A stretch of 7,430 bases of DNA from NCBI GenBank assembly GCA_031254155.1, contig JAIRVA010000039.1, forward strand, positions 1 to 7,430, in the 5' to 3' direction. Position numbers and translations under genes: made by a program. The DNA comes from Propionibacteriaceae bacterium (GTDB taxonomy: Bacteria > Actinomycetota > Actinomycetes > Propionibacteriales > Propionibacteriaceae). The notes below the pieces were generated by a model. The model was not told the DNA's origin and ran no database searches. It was given only the letters and a program-made list of their open reading frames with translations. Below, piece by piece: positions 1 through 5,955 of the stretch (the first letter of the stretch is position 1; every line of letters begins with the position of its first letter).

Positions 1-156
1 GCCCAACGCCCGTCGCACCGCCTGGTCCACCGGATCCGGGCTGCCCGCCGGCGCTGCGGCCGCGAGAGCCAGGATACGGCCCTCGCTCATCCGGCCCAGG
101 CTGAACGCCGTACCCGCGAGGAGGGTGCGCCCGGGTTCGGTCTGTTCCGTGGTCAT
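1..156 (-). CDS. Third hydrogenase-operon gene, 5' part only; start resembles P-type ATPase nucleotide-binding domain
   Basis: Only the first 52 codons are inside the window; the gene continues past base 1. The ATG at 156-154 overlaps the large-subunit stop codon (ATGA), with an AGGTGG about 12 bases upstream, so translation is coupled to the hydrogenase. The visible peptide begins MTTEQTEPGRTL and contains ILALAAAA followed by SPDPVDQAVRRAL. That pattern (a short Ala-rich helix, then DPxDxAxxxAL) resembles the start of the nucleotide-binding domain of plasma-membrane H+-type (P3) ATPases. No membrane segment precedes it, so if the resemblance is real this may be a soluble P-type-ATPase-like or HAD-like protein. 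It does not look like cytochrome b or a HyaD-type protease, the usual neighbours. The reading frame is certain; the family is a tentative inference from a short stretch. Confidence 0.6.
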   Translation of the reverse strand, partial: MTTEQTEPGRTLLAGTAFSLGRMSEGRILALAAAAPAGSPDPVDQAVRRALG

Positions 157-1901
157 GAGGTCGTGACCACCTGCAACTCGTGACCCTGCGCATCGAGGAC
201 GTGTACCGCGCACGAGATGCAGGGGTCGAAGGAATGGATCGTCCGCAACGGTTCCAGCGGCTCGGCCGAGTTGGCGAGCGGGTGGCGCCCGTTGCCCGCC
301 AGCGCCGACTCGTACGGCCCCATCTGGCCCGCCTCATCCCGCCCGCCCGCGTTCCAGGTCGACGGGACGATGGCCTGATAGAGCGAGATCGCACCGTTCT
401 CGATCCGCACCCAGTGGCCGAGGGTCCCCCGCGCGACCTCGACGAGCGAGTAGCCCGCCGCGGACTTCGGCCAGGTCCCCGGATCCCACTTTGTAGCGTC
501 GAACACGTCGACGTCGCCCTTTTTGAGGCCCGTCACGAACTGGGGGAAGATCTTGTCGGACAAGACTTCCGCCGCGATGAGCGCATCGACCGCCCGGGCG
601 AGGGTCCGCCCGCCCGTCGAGTTCAACTGGGCGGGGGTGATGCCGAGCTTCTTGGCGGCGTCATCGACGAGTTGCCGGGTCCGGGCGTGCCCCCCCGCGT
701 ACCCGACCATGATGCGGGCCAGGGGCCCCACCTGGACCGGACGACCGTCGTACCGCGGTGCCTTCGACCAGGTGTACTTGTCGGCGTCGCTCAGCCAGTT
801 GTACGGCAGCTGGGGCCCGGTGTAGCCAACGGTCGTTTCGCCCTGGTCGGGGGTGAGGGTCGTCGCGCCGCCGGAGTACGTGTACCAGGCCGACGCCACC
901 GACTCGGCGATCAGCGCCGGGTCGAACGGGTGGACGACTGACACGTCGTCGTCGAGGACGACCCCCGGCCGGAATCCCTCCATCGTGGGGGACGGGTACT
1001 TCGGCGCCTGGTTCGGGTCGCCGGCGTACGCGGCACCCATCAGGCCGACCGCGATATAGTTCGGCGCCGACGCGCCGATGTCGAAGTAGTCCTTGTACAC
1101 CCCCATGATGGCCATCGCATCGGGGACGTAACAGGTCGAGACGAACTCGAGGGTTTCGGCGACCCACTTCTCCACCTCGGAAATCTGGACCTGGTTGACC
1201 GTTTCCGACTTGTCCTGGTCGATCGAGCAGGCCATGCCGCCGACCAGGAAGTTCGGGTGCGGGTTCTTGCCGCCAAACACGGCGTTGATCCGGATCATGG
1301 ACCGCTGGAACTCCAGCGCGTCCAGGTAGTGGGCGACGGCCATCAGGTTGGCCTCCGCCGGCAGCCGGTAGTCCGGGTGGTCCCAGTAGCCGCCCGAGAA
1401 AATGCTCAGCTGTCCGGAGTCCAGGATCCCCTTGACGGTGTCGCGGACCGCCATCATGCGCTCGAGTGTGTTGCCCTTCCAGGCCGACCCGATCGCGCGG
1501 GCGAAGGTCACCGCGGCCGCCGGGTCGGCCGTGGCCGCCGCCGCGACGTTCACCCAGTCGAGGGCGTGGAGATGATAGAAGTGGATGACGTGGTCCTGGA
1601 TGGCGGCCGACAGGGTCACCATGTCGCGGATCAGGCCTGCCTGGCGCGGCGGTGTCGAACCGATCGCGTTTTCCACCGCGGCCAGGGAGGCGACCGCGTG
1701 GGCGGAGGTACACACCCCGCAGATCCGGTTGGCGAACGCCCAGGCATCCCGGGGATCACGGCCCGCCATGATGGCCTCGATGCCCCGATACTGGGTCGCG
1801 GCACTCCAGGCGTTCTTGATCACCTGGCCGTCGGTCTCCAACTCGATCCGCAGATGGCCCTCAATCCGGGTCACGGGGTCGATCACAACGCGTTTCGTCA
1901 T
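153..1901 (-). CDS. [NiFe]-hydrogenase large (catalytic) subunit, group 1 uptake type
   Basis: This subunit carries the NiFe(CN)2CO site that splits H2 in a membrane-bound respiratory hydrogenase. Numbered from the ATG at 1901 (582 aa), it shows TRIEGH near residues 11-16 with the conserved glutamate, the L1 motif RICGVCTSAHA (Cys61, Cys64), and the C-terminal L2 motif DPCISCAVH (Cys561, Cys564, His567). Fifteen residues follow that His, as expected for the tail removed by a dedicated maturation endopeptidase; no such protease gene is in the window. Length is typical of the family. The small-subunit stop overlaps this start (TGATG). An in-frame GTG one codon upstream, at 1904, is an alternative start. 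It has no signal peptide and should be exported bound to the Tat-tagged small subunit. The class follows from the motifs and from the partner; the exact subgroup was not determined. Confidence 0.97.
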   Translation of the reverse strand: MTKRVVIDPVTRIEGHLRIELETDGQVIKNAWSAATQYRGIEAIMAGRDPRDAWAFANRICGVCTSAHAVASLAAVENAIGSTPPRQAGLIRDMVTLSAAIQDHVIHFYHLHALDWVNVAAAATADPAAAVTFARAIGSAWKGNTLERMMAVRDTVKGILDSGQLSIFSGGYWDHPDYRLPAEANLMAVAHYLDALEFQRSMIRINAVFGGKNPHPNFLVGGMACSIDQDKSETVNQVQISEVEKWVAETLEFVSTCYVPDAMAIMGVYKDYFDIGASAPNYIAVGLMGAAYAGDPNQAPKYPSPTMEGFRPGVVLDDDVSVVHPFDPALIAESVASAWYTYSGGATTLTPDQGETTVGYTGPQLPYNWLSDADKYTWSKAPRYDGRPVQVGPLARIMVGYAGGHARTRQLVDDAAKKLGITPAQLNSTGGRTLARAVDALIAAEVLSDKIFPQFVTGLKKGDVDVFDATKWDPGTWPKSAAGYSLVEVARGTLGHWVRIENGAISLYQAIVPSTWNAGGRDEAGQMGPYESALAGNGRHPLANSAEPLEPLRTIHSFDPCISCAVHVLDAQGHELQVVTTS

Positions 1902-3127
1902 CACTCACTCTCGCTTTCCGTCGCCGCCGCGGGTTCGGACGCCGGGGCCTCGTCCCCCAGTGCGGCCAGAGGTTCGGCGGCGGTCGTCGTCTTGCTGGCT
2001 GCCAGGCGGAGGGCGGTGACGCCAGCGTGGATGCCGACCCCGGCCACGGCCGCCGCGACCAGGCCCAGGCCGACCTTTTCCGCGGTCCCTTCGACCCCGA
2101 ACCCGGGTACGTTGGGCAGCTCGCGGTAGAACGGGGTGAAGCGGTCGAAGAACTCCTTCTCCGTACAACCGATGCACGGGTGGCCGGCCCCGATTGGCCA
2201 GCTCGTGTGCTGGTTCCACTGGATGACCGGACAGGCCGAGACCGTACTCGGCCCCTTACACCCCAGGTGGAAGAGGCCCCAGCCGCCCCTGGCCCCGTCG
2301 TCGTCGAAGGTGCGGACGAACTGGCCAGCATCGAAGTGTGGCCGCCGCGGGCACGAGTCGTGGATCCGTTGCTCGTAGGCGAACAGCGGCCGGCCTTGCG
2401 CATCGGTCTTCGGCGGCTCGTCGTGCGTCAGGAGATACGCGATGGTGGCGGTGATCACCTCGCCGATCGGCGGGCACCCGGCGACGTTGACGACCGGCTT
2501 GTCTTTGATGATCTGGTCGACGCCGACCGCCCCGGTCGGGTTCGGGCGTGAGGCCTGGACCGACCCCCACACCGCGCAGGCCCCGACAGCCAGGATGGCC
2601 GAGGCGTTTTTGGCGGCGTTCTTCAGGACGGTTTCCGCCGACTCGCCCCCGATCGCACAGTAAATCCCGTTGTCCTTGAGCGGTACGGAGCCGTTGACAA
2701 CCAGGATGTGCGGCTCGGCGTTGGCGTTGCCCAGCACCCGGTTGGCGGCGTCGCCCGCGGCCGCCATGATGGCTTCGTTGTAGTTGACCGACAACAGGTT
2801 GAGGACGAGGTCCTCCACCGTCGTACCGCCCGACCGCAGCGCCGATTCGACACAGCCCGTGCACTCCTGCAACTGCAGCCAGACCACCACCGGTTTTGTC
2901 AGGGCACCGAGCTTCCCGGCAATGTCCTCCGCGGTGGGCGTCGCCGCCGGCGCCGCGGTCGGGTCGGCGCCAAAGGCGCGCGCCGCCAGACTCAACCCCG
3001 CTCCGCCAGCGGCGAACGCCGCCGCCAGACCGCCACAGAATTTCAGGAAGTCACGACGGGAGACGCCAGCCTTGGCCAAGTTCTCCGCCAACGTTGGCTC
3101 TTGCCAACCATCCAGCGCATAGGTCAC
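1901..3127 (-). CDS. [NiFe]-hydrogenase small subunit, Tat-exported, with C-terminal membrane anchor
   Basis: This 408-aa subunit carries the three Fe-S clusters that move electrons from the NiFe site to the membrane. It starts at a GTG with AAGGAGAG six bases upstream. A twin-arginine signal (SRRDFLK, Arg24-Arg25) and hydrophobic stretch end near AFG at 51-53. Proximal ligands are Cys89 and Cys92 (CTGC), Cys184 (GAC) and Cys218 (GCPP): the standard four-cysteine form, not the six-cysteine oxygen-tolerant form. Medial ligands are Cys299, Cys318 and Cys321. Distal ligands visible are His256, Cys259 and Cys290, but the fourth, usually the Cys of GWC or GYC, is Gly284 (GWG). Residues about 353-376 form a membrane helix, followed by an acidic Ala/Glu/Ser-rich tail of about 30 residues. 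The large subunit follows with overlap. Electrons would be passed to a quinone-reducing partner not seen here. Confidence 0.97.
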   Translation of the reverse strand: MTYALDGWQEPTLAENLAKAGVSRRDFLKFCGGLAAAFAAGGAGLSLAARAFGADPTAAPAATPTAEDIAGKLGALTKPVVVWLQLQECTGCVESALRSGGTTVEDLVLNLLSVNYNEAIMAAAGDAANRVLGNANAEPHILVVNGSVPLKDNGIYCAIGGESAETVLKNAAKNASAILAVGACAVWGSVQASRPNPTGAVGVDQIIKDKPVVNVAGCPPIGEVITATIAYLLTHDEPPKTDAQGRPLFAYEQRIHDSCPRRPHFDAGQFVRTFDDDGARGGWGLFHLGCKGPSTVSACPVIQWNQHTSWPIGAGHPCIGCTEKEFFDRFTPFYRELPNVPGFGVEGTAEKVGLGLVAAAVAGVGIHAGVTALRLAASKTTTAAEPLAALGDEAPASEPAAATESESE

Positions 3128-3133
3128 GCGATT

Positions 3134-3141
3134 CTCTCCTT
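3134..3141 (-). promoter_or_regulatory. Ribosome binding site fixing the GTG start of the hydrogenase small subunit
   Basis: On the minus strand AAGGAGAG lies six bases before the GTG at 3127-3125. The nearby ATG at 3120-3118 is out of frame, so this site supports the GTG as the true start, leaving a short leader before the twin-arginine motif. Confidence 0.75.
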
Positions 3142-3222
3142 GGGTTCTCGACCACGTTGTGCGTCAACCACCTCGTACGCTTATCGTCGTCTCCCGCGGA
3201 CAGCGCGGCCAATGCAGGCAAT

Positions 3223-3251
3223 AGTATAAGTGGCTCGCCAGTGTCCGTAAA
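3223..3251 (-). promoter_or_regulatory. Sigma70-type promoter of the hydrogenase operon
   Basis: The minus strand reads TTTACG (3251-3246), a 17-base spacer, then TATACT (3228-3223): 4/6 and 5/6 matches to the consensus boxes with ideal spacing. It starts 17 bases past the stop of the upstream gene. The predicted transcript has a leader of roughly 85-90 bases, including a small CCGCG/CGCGG hairpin at 3194-3208. This is the best -35/-10 pair noticed in the window; activity is inferred. Confidence 0.5.
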
Positions 3252-3267
3252 GCCGACCGACTAGCGG

Positions 3268-3675
3268 CTATGCCCACCGGCCGGCGTTGACGGAGAGGAA
3301 CGACTCGATGTGGGCGTAGACGTCGTTCACGAGTTTCACCTGCAGCACGGCGCCGACGCCGGCTGTCACGAGCAACGGCCAGGCCACCAGCGCCCCCACG
3401 GTACCGACGCCCAGCTTGTCGATCCACTTGCCCTGGCCGACGTCGACGGAGACCATCCCCGGTTCACCCGGGAGGATCCGGACCTGGAGCGCCATGCCCA
3501 GACCCACGTACTTCCGCCAACTCCCGCCCCGCTGCCGCGCCTGGACGAGGTACCCGCTCGAACCCGGCGACCCCTCGACCTCCAGGCCGTCCTGCGTGCG
3601 CAGAAACGCCTCGACCGCCTCGCCGAGCCCCGTCATCGTCGCTGTCCCCAGACTGTACGTCCTTGCCTCCGCCAT
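3268..3675 (-). CDS. Small protein of unknown function with one membrane-spanning segment
   Basis: This 135-aa protein is not one I recognise. The N-terminal part (about 1-85) is soluble and looks mixed alpha/beta, with short strands such as GYLVQARQRG and MVSVDVGQG. Residues about 88-112 are a Gly/Val/Ala/Leu-rich hydrophobic stretch that could be one membrane helix or a tight hairpin, followed by a short amphipathic tail (LVNDVYAHIESFL). There is no signal peptide or lipobox and no cysteine. The start is fixed by a near-perfect ribosome binding site four bases before the ATG. The same frame stays open upstream to 4365, but that extension is antisense to the acetyltransferase gene and is rejected. 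It lies upstream of the hydrogenase operon on the same strand, but a separate promoter between them argues against co-transcription being required. A role near the membrane is only a guess. Confidence 0.85.
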   Translation of the reverse strand: MAEARTYSLGTATMTGLGEAVEAFLRTQDGLEVEGSPGSSGYLVQARQRGGSWRKYVGLGMALQVRILPGEPGMVSVDVGQGKWIDKLGVGTVGALVAWPLLVTAGVGAVLQVKLVNDVYAHIESFLSVNAGRWA

Positions 3676-3679
3676 GAGT

Positions 3680-3688
3680 ACCTCCTCT
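3680..3688 (-). promoter_or_regulatory. Strong ribosome binding site fixing the ATG at 3675
   Basis: The minus strand reads AGAGGAGGT four bases before the ATG at 3675-3673, almost fully complementary to the 16S rRNA tail. It decides the start of the small membrane protein against the much longer open frame upstream. The yhhN-like gene has a matching GAGGAGGTAC before its ATG. Confidence 0.8.
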
Positions 3689-3691
3689 AAA

Positions 3692-3713
3692 GTGTGCTTC
3701 CAGTATCGCACAC
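3692..3713. promoter_or_regulatory. Inverted repeat in the divergent promoter region; possible operator
   Basis: GTGTGC (3692-3697) and GCACAC (3708-3713) form a perfect 6-base inverted repeat with a 10-base spacer, a geometry that suits a dimeric regulator. It covers an extended -10-like element on the minus strand (TGC then GATACT, 3710-3702) whose predicted start site near 3695 would give a leader of about 20 bases for the gene starting at 3675. No regulator gene is adjacent. The repeat is visible in the sequence; its function is inferred. Confidence 0.35.
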
Positions 3714-3717
3714 CGGG

Positions 3718-3723
3718 TACGCT
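3718..3723 (+). promoter_or_regulatory. TANNNT-type -10 element for a leaderless acetyltransferase transcript
   Basis: TACGCT ends exactly six bases before the GTG at 3730, which places the predicted transcription start on the first base of the start codon. No Shine-Dalgarno sequence precedes that GTG. This is the arrangement known for leaderless genes in high-GC bacteria. No good -35 box was found. The surrounding 15 bases closely match the region upstream of the lipoprotein gene. Confidence 0.4.
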
Positions 3724-3729
3724 GGACCG

Positions 3730-4299
3730 GTGAGTCTGACACTGGTCCGGCCGGAAGCGGCGTACGCGGGCGACATCGCCGCTTACCGCGCGGAAACCCT
3801 GGCTATCGAACCATCCCTCCACGGGGGCTGCGAGTTGGCAAGGTACGACGACCCGGCCGCGTGGATCGCCCACTGTGTGGCGGCGGGCGACCCGGCGCTC
3901 GTCAGCCCGGACTGGGTCCCGTCCGACGAGTGGCTGCTGGTCGACTCGGGTGACCCTGGCCGCATCCTCGGGCTCGTCAACATCCGGCGGCACCTCGGCG
4001 TCCCGGCGGTCGCCGAGCACGACGGTCACCTCGGCTACTCGGTCCGGCCCGGCGAGCGGGGCCGCGGGCTCGGGCAAGCCCAACTCTGTCTGGCCCTGGC
4101 CAAGTGCCGGGAACTGGGGATCGACAGCGTCCTTCTCACCTGTGAAACGGGCAACGAAGCCAGCCGGAGGACCATCATCGCGTGTGGGGGCGTATTCGAG
4201 CGGACAACCACCGAGCACGAGGACGGCGTCGACCACCTGATGGAGCGGTACTGGATCTCGCCACGAGTTGACGAGGCTCTGGGCGTCGGCGGGGCCTGA
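3730..4299 (+). CDS. GNAT-family N-acetyltransferase
   Basis: This 189-aa cytoplasmic protein is a GCN5-related acetyltransferase that would move an acetyl group from acetyl-CoA to an amine; the substrate cannot be read from the sequence. The acetyl-CoA pyrophosphate-binding motif A is clear at residues 106-115 (RPGERGRGLG), after the strand HLGYSV. It is followed by a helix (LCLALAKCRELG), a strand (IDSVLLTCE) and the family pattern with Asn142 and an ACGGVFE turn, typical of a common single-domain GNAT group of about 170-190 aa. The start at GTG 3730 is preferred because MSLTLVRPEA begins the usual first strand and a -10-like element sits six bases upstream. An in-frame GTG at 3694 would add 12 residues but lies only 18 bases from the divergent gene. 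It is divergent from the small membrane protein and followed by the DUF2804 gene. Confidence 0.92.
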   Translation: MSLTLVRPEAAYAGDIAAYRAETLAIEPSLHGGCELARYDDPAAWIAHCVAAGDPALVSPDWVPSDEWLLVDSGDPGRILGLVNIRRHLGVPAVAEHDGHLGYSVRPGERGRGLGQAQLCLALAKCRELGIDSVLLTCETGNEASRRTIIACGGVFERTTTEHEDGVDHLMERYWISPRVDEALGVGGA

Positions 4300-4306
4300 G
4301 GCTCGA

Positions 4307-4351
4307 CGGCGACCCACCGGCCCGTCGCCGCCGGCCGACCCCTTCCGGGGT
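4307..4351 (+). terminator. Two GC-rich hairpins after the acetyltransferase gene; possible terminator
   Basis: Within the 89-base gap after the acetyltransferase there are two hairpins: CGGCGAC/GTCGCCG (4307-4313 and 4324-4330, 10-base loop) and ACCCC-TTCC-GGGGT (4338-4351). The second is followed by TGTAGTCTTCT, which is only partly T-rich, so intrinsic termination would be weak at best. TAGTCT at 4353-4358 could instead be a -10 element for the next gene. Confidence 0.3.
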
Positions 4352-4388
4352 GTAGTCTTCTGCACAGTCAGCGATCACGGAGGCACCG

Positions 4389-5405
4389 GTGCAACGGCAG
4401 ATCACCACCCCCGGTCCCTTGCTGGACCGGTACGGCACGCTCGCGGCGCGAGGGTACGCCACGCGGCCGCTCCTCACGTACCGCCGGGACGCCATCAAGG
4501 CCCCGCCCTGGCGCGTCAAGGAGTGGGACTTCTACCAGGTTTCGAACGACGATTATTGCATCCAGTTCACCATCGGCCACACTGCGTACGCCGGACAACT
4601 GACGATGATGTTCTTCCGCCTCGCCGATGGGGCGCGCTACGAGCGTACGACCACCCTGCTCGCGCCATTCGGATCGTTGCACATGCCCGCATCATCCGAC
4701 GACGGGGTGGCCGCCAGTCGCGGCGGCGTATCAATCTCGTTCGAGGTCCGGCCAGGCGAGCGGGTACTGCGTGGCGAGGCCACCGCCACCACCACTGCAC
4801 CGGCTCTGCGGACCGAGATCACGCTGACCCAGCCGCCCGCCGACTCTCTGGTCATCGCCACGCCATTCACGGAGTCCGCCCACGCCTTCTACTACAACCA
4901 GAAGATCAACTGCCTTCGGGCTTCGGGGTACGTCGAGGTTGACGGGGATCGCTACTCTTTCGCCCCCGATACCGCGTTCGGCCTGCTGGATTGGGGACGC
5001 GGAGTCTGGCCCTTCCACACCGAGTGGTTCTGGGGCAACGGCAGTACGCTGGTCGACGGCGTGCCCTTCGGCTTCAACATCGGGTACGGCTTCGGGGACA
5101 CCTCGGCCGCCTCGGAAAACATGCTGTTCTATGCCGGCCGGTCCCACAAACTGTCGGCGGTCACGTTCGACCTGGCCGCGGGCGGGTACCTGGCACCGAA
5201 ACACTTCGGCTCCGACGATGGTCGTTTCGAGATGGACTTCGTGCCCGTTTACGACCGCGACACCAAGACGAAGATCTTGTTCATTGACACAGAGTGCCAC
5301 CAGGTATTCGGCCGGTTCTCTGGCCGGGCGATCCTGGACGACGGCCGCGAGATCCGGGTCAACGACATGATGGCTTTCACCGAACACGCGATCAACAACT
5401 GGTAG
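4389..5405 (+). CDS. DUF2804 family protein
   Basis: This 338-aa protein matches the DUF2804 family, large soluble proteins of unproven function, over its full expected length of roughly 330-340 aa. The family signature is very clear in the C-terminal half: FGLLDWGRGVWPF at 197-209, then VDGVPFGFNIGYGFGD at 222-237, followed by TSAASENMLFY. The N-terminal half carries strand-rich segments including WDFYQVSNDDYCIQF at 46-60. There is no signal peptide or membrane helix, so it is probably cytoplasmic. The GTG start is supported by GGAGG five bases upstream; no ATG lies nearby. The overall beta-rich look and the family's occasional link with lipid or carotenoid-type folds suggest binding of a hydrophobic ligand, but that is speculation. 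It is convergent with the lipoprotein gene, 51 bases away. Confidence 0.93.
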   Translation: MQRQITTPGPLLDRYGTLAARGYATRPLLTYRRDAIKAPPWRVKEWDFYQVSNDDYCIQFTIGHTAYAGQLTMMFFRLADGARYERTTTLLAPFGSLHMPASSDDGVAASRGGVSISFEVRPGERVLRGEATATTTAPALRTEITLTQPPADSLVIATPFTESAHAFYYNQKINCLRASGYVEVDGDRYSFAPDTAFGLLDWGRGVWPFHTEWFWGNGSTLVDGVPFGFNIGYGFGDTSAASENMLFYAGRSHKLSAVTFDLAAGGYLAPKHFGSDDGRFEMDFVPVYDRDTKTKILFIDTECHQVFGRFSGRAILDDGREIRVNDMMAFTEHAINNW

Positions 5406-5456
5406 GGCAACGTCGGCCCATAACTCCGGACTTTGATCGCCGCTTCCGCCGCGTAC

Positions 5457-5849
5457 CTACCCCTCGACAATCTTCTGGTACGGTACCAACCCGCTGGTCG
5501 CGTACACCACGATGAGCATCGGCTGCCCCGCGACCGCGTACACCGACGTGCCGACTCCCAGTTTCGTGGCGTCGAAGTCCTGGAAACCCTCGGTCACGCC
5601 CGTCCGCTGGATCACACCGAGTTCCTCGCCCTGGGCCAGTGTGAGCTTCGTCACCCAGTCCGTCGTCTGGGCGTTCGTCCACGCCGCCTTGTCGTAGACG
5701 ATCATGTCGACGTTGGGGTCTTGCGTGTACAGCGTGTCCGGGTTGATGTCCGTGTTCGCACCGGCCGTTCCCCCACCGCCCGGCGTGCACGCCGCCATCA
5801 GTCCGAGCAACAGCACCACCAGGCCAAGTTTCAAACCACGTCGCCTCAT
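5457..5849 (-). CDS. Small lipoprotein of unknown function
   Basis: This 130-aa protein has a type II (lipoprotein) signal: MRRRG, a hydrophobic core at 6-18, then LMAAC with the lipidated cysteine at 21. Met at position -3 of the lipobox is not the commonest residue but is tolerated. A Gly-rich linker follows (PGGGGTAGA). The mature domain of about 100 residues is rich in Thr, Val, Gly and Asp and contains VDMIVYDKAAW, ELGVIQRTGVTEGF, VYAVAGQPMLIVVYA and ends YQKIVEG, suggesting a small strand-rich fold at the outer face of the membrane. No cysteines remain in the mature domain. I do not recognise the family. The start is well supported by AAGAGGAGG just before the ATG. It is the last gene of a minus-strand run but probably has its own promoter, 29-34 bases upstream. 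Confidence 0.88.
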   Translation of the reverse strand: MRRRGLKLGLVVLLLGLMAACTPGGGGTAGANTDINPDTLYTQDPNVDMIVYDKAAWTNAQTTDWVTKLTLAQGEELGVIQRTGVTEGFQDFDATKLGVGTSVYAVAGQPMLIVVYATSGLVPYQKIVEG

Positions 5850-5877
5850 CTAGCCTCCTCTTTACTCTCCGCGGTCT

Positions 5878-5895
5878 AGCGTACCCGCTATCCGG
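5878..5895. repeat. Left copy of an 18-base direct repeat bracketing the toxin-antitoxin genes
   Basis: On the minus strand this reads CCGGATAGCGGGTACGCT and matches 17 of 18 bases with the copy at 6673-6690, about 795 bases away. It overlaps a perfect 12-base palindrome, CTATCCGGATAG (5888-5899), that the other copy lacks in full. It also contains TACGCT (5883-5878), which is placed suitably for a -10 element of the lipoprotein gene: predicted start near 5871 and a leader of about 22 bases holding the ribosome binding site. Confidence 0.6.
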
Positions 5896-5929
5896 ATAGA
5901 CGAAGGGACGCCTCGTACGCCGGACAGAC

Positions 5930-5943
5930 CGCAGCCGACTGCG
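5930..5943 (-). terminator. Small hairpin downstream of vapC; weak terminator candidate
   Basis: CGCAG-CCGA-CTGCG forms a 5-base stem with a 4-base loop beginning 12 bases after the vapC stop. There is no T-run, so the call rests only on position and symmetry. Apart from this and the repeat, nothing else was recognised between vapC and the lipoprotein gene. Confidence 0.22.
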
Positions 5944-5955
5944 TCACCACCCTGT

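Noticed and set aside
180..2129. Long plus-strand open frames opposite the hydrogenase genes (for example 180-941 and 1257-2129)
   Set aside because: They are antisense to genes with complete catalytic motifs, are Arg/Pro/Gly-rich, and are expected by chance in high-GC DNA.
2850..2870. Possible oxygen-tolerant six-cysteine proximal cluster in the hydrogenase small subunit
   Set aside because: The motif reads CTGC, not CTCC, so the extra supernumerary cysteine is absent; this is the standard four-cysteine proximal cluster.
3156..3168. GTTG-TGCGT-CAAC inverted repeat in the hydrogenase leader
   Set aside because: The half-sites are only 4 bases and the symmetry does not extend; such matches are common by chance.
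3694..3729. Earlier GTG start (3694) for the acetyltransferase
   Set aside because: It would leave only 18 bases to the divergent gene and lie inside the inverted repeat, and the added residues do not fit the usual GNAT start. It remains formally possible.
3676..4365. Upstream extension of the small membrane protein frame to a 365-aa minus-strand protein
   Set aside because: The extension is antisense to the well-supported acetyltransferase, is rich in Arg, Pro and Gly without domain features, and a near-perfect ribosome binding site supports the ATG at 3675.
4731..5387. Minus-strand 218-aa open frame opposite the DUF2804 gene
   Set aside because: The plus strand encodes a full-length recognised family; the antisense product shows no recognisable motif.
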